Below the pieces are notes generated by a model. That model saw only the letters and a list, made by a program, of their open reading frames with translations. It ran no database searches and was not told the DNA's origin. DNA of 6,902 nt from NCBI GenBank assembly GCA_020351895.1, contig CP070672.1, positions 3,081,821 to 3,088,722 of the forward strand, read 5' to 3'. Positions within the stretch are counted from its first letter, which is position 1; each line of letters starts with the position of its first letter. The DNA is from Thermoplasmata archaeon (GTDB lineage: Archaea > Thermoplasmatota > Thermoplasmata > GCA-020350865). This document shows, in pieces, positions 4,992-6,902 of this stretch. A program made the position numbers and the translations under genes.

Positions 4992-5026
4992 CTTACCTCC
5001 AACGCCCTTAAGGGTAAGTGGGGCGT
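4992..5026 (-). promoter_or_regulatory. Leader of the peptide gene: hairpins overlapping the ribosome-binding site
   Basis: CTTACC (4992-4997) pairs with GGTAAG (5013-5018) and would cover the last two G of the Shine-Dalgarno. Competing structures are the perfect palindrome CCCTTAAGGG (5005-5014) and ACGCCC/GGGCGT (5002-5007 with 5021-5026). Three alternatives in 35 nt directly before the start codon hint at translational control. Confidence 0.35.
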
Positions 5027-5068
5027 ATGTAGATCCCCTATTCAAACTTATTATTTATGTCAGTAAAG

Positions 5069-5078
5069 GTATATAAGC
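5069..5078 (-). promoter_or_regulatory. TATA box of the glycine-rich peptide gene
   Basis: On the minus strand this reads CTTATATACC, a strong archaeal box A. A start near 5045 gives a leader of about 58 nt to ATG 4986, which contains the hairpins at 4992-5026. Confidence 0.55.
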
Positions 5079-5231
5079 TTTGGCCAGATTATTTTTGTTA
5101 TCGCCGGTTTCCCTTCATATTAGCCATAAAAAGGCACTTTAACCCGAATATCAAGGACATTTGGAGGCCAATTATGATTCTTTGATTATACATATATACA
5201 TATATATTAGAATGTATTATATTAGAAAATA

Positions 5232-5252
5232 CTCAACGATATTATCGTTAAG
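5232..5252. promoter_or_regulatory. 21-bp near-perfect palindrome upstream of the HEAT gene TATA box, candidate operator
   Basis: AACGATA-T-TATCGTT (5235-5249) is a perfect 7+1+7 palindrome. After one mismatched pair it extends by CT...AG to 5232 and 5252. It ends 12 bp before the TATA box at 5265, next to the BRE position, a normal site for an archaeal activator or repressor dimer. Confidence 0.45.
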
Positions 5253-5264
5253 ATGAACAAATCA

Positions 5265-5272
5265 TTTATATC
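5265..5272 (+). promoter_or_regulatory. TATA box of the HEAT-repeat gene
   Basis: TTTATATC at 5265-5272, the same octamer used at 3909-3916 for the beta-rich protein. A start near 5292-5297 leaves a leader of about 25 nt, followed by AGGGG at 5311-5315 four nt before ATG 5320. Confidence 0.5.
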
Positions 5273-5319
5273 ATCGGTTAATAGTATAGCTTGATTTAAG
5301 GGAGAATAACAGGGGTAAT

Positions 5320-6902
5320 ATGGCCATTCCTACCAAGAAAGAAGGATTTGATGATAAGGAAAAGGAAGAAAAAGCCTTCCAAAATTACCAAAAGAAGGAG
5401 GCAGAAGTACTGAAAAACATGGTATTCCATGTGAATTCCTCGAAAAGAAAGGAGGCAGCCCTTCGTTTATCCACAGAAGAACACTTTCATAAGGATTTTT
5501 TTGTCATATTAAAAAGGTTGATCAAGGATGAAGAGGAGGAGGTTTGGAAAACAGCATGCCTTGCTCTTGGTAAGCTTTCCTTTAAAAATGAAGATGCCTA
5601 CAATTACATCAAGAATCTGGTAGATGATGATTATATTTGGATCAAGAAGAGGGGAATTCACGCCCTTGGAGAATTTGCTAAATACGATCATAGGGGAATT
5701 AATCGCCTTGCTCAATTAACTTCCACTGGGCGAAAGGAAATCGTCGAAACTGCCGTTGAACTCTTGGGGAATGTAGCTGCTAAGAACAATGATGCATTCA
5801 ATATATTGATTAGACTCCTAAAAACAAAAGAGGAGATCATCATGCAGCCTGCCATCCATTCCATGGGTGTTTTAGCAGGTCAAAAGAATGAGGCATTATC
5901 GGAGCTTAAACCCTTTCTTTCGGAGGAGAATAATTTTCTTCGTTTATGGGCAGCCCAGGCCCTGGGAGAGGCAGCAGGATTTAATGATGAAGCCTTCGCT
6001 CTATACAGGGGTTATATTGATGAGGAGGATGTCTACCTCCGTCGAGGATTTTCTAAGGGATTGGTGTTCATTTCCAAAAATAGGCCCAAGGATGCCTTGA
6101 CATTGATTAAGAAAGCAGTTGAAGATAGGGACAAACATGTACGCACAAATGCCGCTTGTGCTTTGGGACCTATTTCAATAACAAATGATGATGCATTGAT
6201 TCAAGTTCATAGGCTTCTAAATGACCTTCGAGGCGATGTTAGGAGGGGGGCAGCAGAAGCCCTGTTGAGTACCACTGACGAGGTTCAAAAGGAAATCCTA
6301 CCCCTAATCGAAGAATTTTCCAAAGACGATGACTATTATTTACGAAGTGTTGCAGCCTTTGCTTCCGTGAAAATTGCTACCACATCACCAAACGATGCTC
6401 TAGATCTTTTGAAGACCCTGGTGGAGGATAGGGATGAGTACGTTAGAAGGGATGTGGCCCTCGCATTGGGGGAATTACCTCCAAAGATGGCTGAGGATGT
6501 ATTTCCCTTGCTGGTGATACTTCTGGAGGATCGAGAGGGAATAGTGAGAAGGGAAACAAAAAAATCGTTCAAGGTGATAGGTAGAATAAAAACCAAAGAG
6601 GTATTGGATCTTATCCCGAAACTGGTTGATGATTTTGATGAGGGAGTTCGGGAAAATGTAGCAGAGGTTCTGGGTGAGATAGCACAAACCAACCCTCAGG
6701 AGGCCTTCCATCAACTCAGGAGGCTTGCACAGGACGAGTCCCCCAAAGTACAGGAGATGGTAGCAAAAAGTCTCGAGAAGGTTTTTGATACAGAGCCAGA
6801 TTTCTTTTTTACTAGGATAAGACTCCTACAGAAGGAGGACATCAACCCCGAGATTCTCGGATTGATAAGCAAGCTGGCAAGGAACGAAGAAATAGGCAAG
6901 GT
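5320..6902 (+). CDS. HEAT-repeat protein, 3' end beyond the window (at least 527 aa)
   Basis: The frame from ATG 5320 stays open for 527 codons to the right edge with no stop, so the gene is partial at its 3' end. Residues 1-35 are a charged, lysine/glutamate-rich helix (KKEGFDDKEKEEKAFQNYQK). From about 60 on there are roughly 13 HEAT-type helix pairs with a period of 33-34 residues. Their second helices begin near 70, 103, 139, 172, 204, 236, 271, 304, 337, 371, 405, 439 and 473, as in VRTNAACALGPIS and VRRDVALALGELP, with the usual D/V-R-x-x-A-x-x-A-L-G pattern. HEAT arrays form curved protein-binding scaffolds; no catalytic domain is visible so far and no signal peptide, so a cytoplasmic adaptor or regulatory subunit is likely. 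The leader carries a TATA box (5265-5272), a palindrome (5232-5252) and a close AGGGG Shine-Dalgarno. A C-terminal domain beyond the window could change this reading. Confidence 0.92.
   Translation, partial: MAIPTKKEGFDDKEKEEKAFQNYQKKEAEVLKNMVFHVNSSKRKEAALRLSTEEHFHKDFFVILKRLIKDEEEEVWKTACLALGKLSFKNEDAYNYIKNLVDDDYIWIKKRGIHALGEFAKYDHRGINRLAQLTSTGRKEIVETAVELLGNVAAKNNDAFNILIRLLKTKEEIIMQPAIHSMGVLAGQKNEALSELKPFLSEENNFLRLWAAQALGEAAGFNDEAFALYRGYIDEEDVYLRRGFSKGLVFISKNRPKDALTLIKKAVEDRDKHVRTNAACALGPISITNDDALIQVHRLLNDLRGDVRRGAAEALLSTTDEVQKEILPLIEEFSKDDDYYLRSVAAFASVKIATTSPNDALDLLKTLVEDRDEYVRRDVALALGELPPKMAEDVFPLLVILLEDREGIVRRETKKSFKVIGRIKTKEVLDLIPKLVDDFDEGVRENVAEVLGEIAQTNPQEAFHQLRRLAQDESPKVQEMVAKSLEKVFDTEPDFFFTRIRLLQKEDINPEILGLISKLARNEEIGK

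Larger units (their letters stand above)
4987..5319. other. Divergent intergenic region between the glycine-rich peptide and the HEAT-repeat gene
   Basis: This 333-bp stretch has no convincing gene. From left to right it holds the Shine-Dalgarno and leader hairpins of the minus-strand peptide (4992-5026), that gene's TATA box (5069-5078), a TATA-like CATAAAAAG near 5124, a GGAGG followed by a three-codon frame ATG ATT CTT TGA (5163-5185), an AT-repeat tract (about 5188-5208), a direct repeat ATATTAGAA near 5204 and 5219, a 21-bp palindrome (5232-5252) and the TATA box of the HEAT gene (5265-5272). Confidence 0.6.

Noticed and set aside
4736..5011. Plus-strand proline-rich frame with repeated PAPPPS
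   Set aside because: It is the exact antisense of the glycine-rich peptide, lacks a Shine-Dalgarno, and the minus-strand frame has a signal peptide, ribosome-binding site and TATA box.
5188..5230. Short AT repeats and ATATTAGAA direct repeat considered as a CRISPR or origin element
   Set aside because: Units are too short and irregular, there are no spacers, and only two copies of the 9-mer are present.
5888..6100. Plus-strand 70-codon frame inside the HEAT gene
   Set aside because: Out-of-frame shadow within an uninterrupted HEAT-repeat coding region.
6336..6692. Minus-strand frame of 118 codons inside the HEAT gene
   Set aside because: Serine/threonine-rich antisense of well-formed HEAT repeats; no start signals.

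Overview
The window looks archaeal. Its one confidently named housekeeping gene is an archaeal-style KsgA/Dim1 rRNA dimethyltransferase, upstream regions carry TATA-like boxes rather than -35/-10 pairs, several starts have strong GGAGG ribosome-binding sites, and two small winged-helix proteins resemble archaeal one-domain regulators. Base composition is moderately AT-rich. The KsgA N-terminus and the regulator style lean towards Thermoplasmatota, but that is recall and was not tested by a search.

Layout. 1-165: upstream region of ksgA, with an open minus-strand fragment at the left edge that cannot be resolved. 166-1029 (+): ksgA, ending in a strong hairpin that may also stop the convergent operon. 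1046-1646 (-): a tightly coupled two-gene operon of an unrecognised 63-residue protein followed by a 135-residue winged-helix regulator. 1647-1916: AT-rich control region with a TATA-like box, a perfect inverted repeat and a terminator-like hairpin. 1917-2183 (-): a second winged-helix regulator of 88 residues. 2184-2420: divergent control region with two inverted repeats, a TATA-like box and a leader with two mutually exclusive hairpins. 2421-3845 (+): a STAND-type P-loop ATPase with an N-terminal winged-helix-like region. 3964-4608 (+): a beta-rich protein of about 214 residues whose best-supported start is a non-AUG codon (ATC) behind a perfect Shine-Dalgarno. 4708-4986 (-): a small secreted, glycine-rich, acidic repeat peptide. 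4987-5319: divergent control region with an SD-overlapping hairpin, a TATA-like box and a 21-bp near-perfect palindrome. 5320 to the right edge (+): a large HEAT-repeat protein, still open at the end of the window.

How the parts may work together. ksgA is core ribosome biogenesis. Everything to its right looks like accessory content: regulators, a STAND NTPase, a probable partner protein, an exported peptide and a HEAT scaffold. The most system-like unit is the divergent pair of wHTH regulator and STAND ATPase followed by the beta-rich protein. A conflict, defence or stress-signalling role is an inference from family habits; no nuclease, protease or toxin domain is visible in the window.
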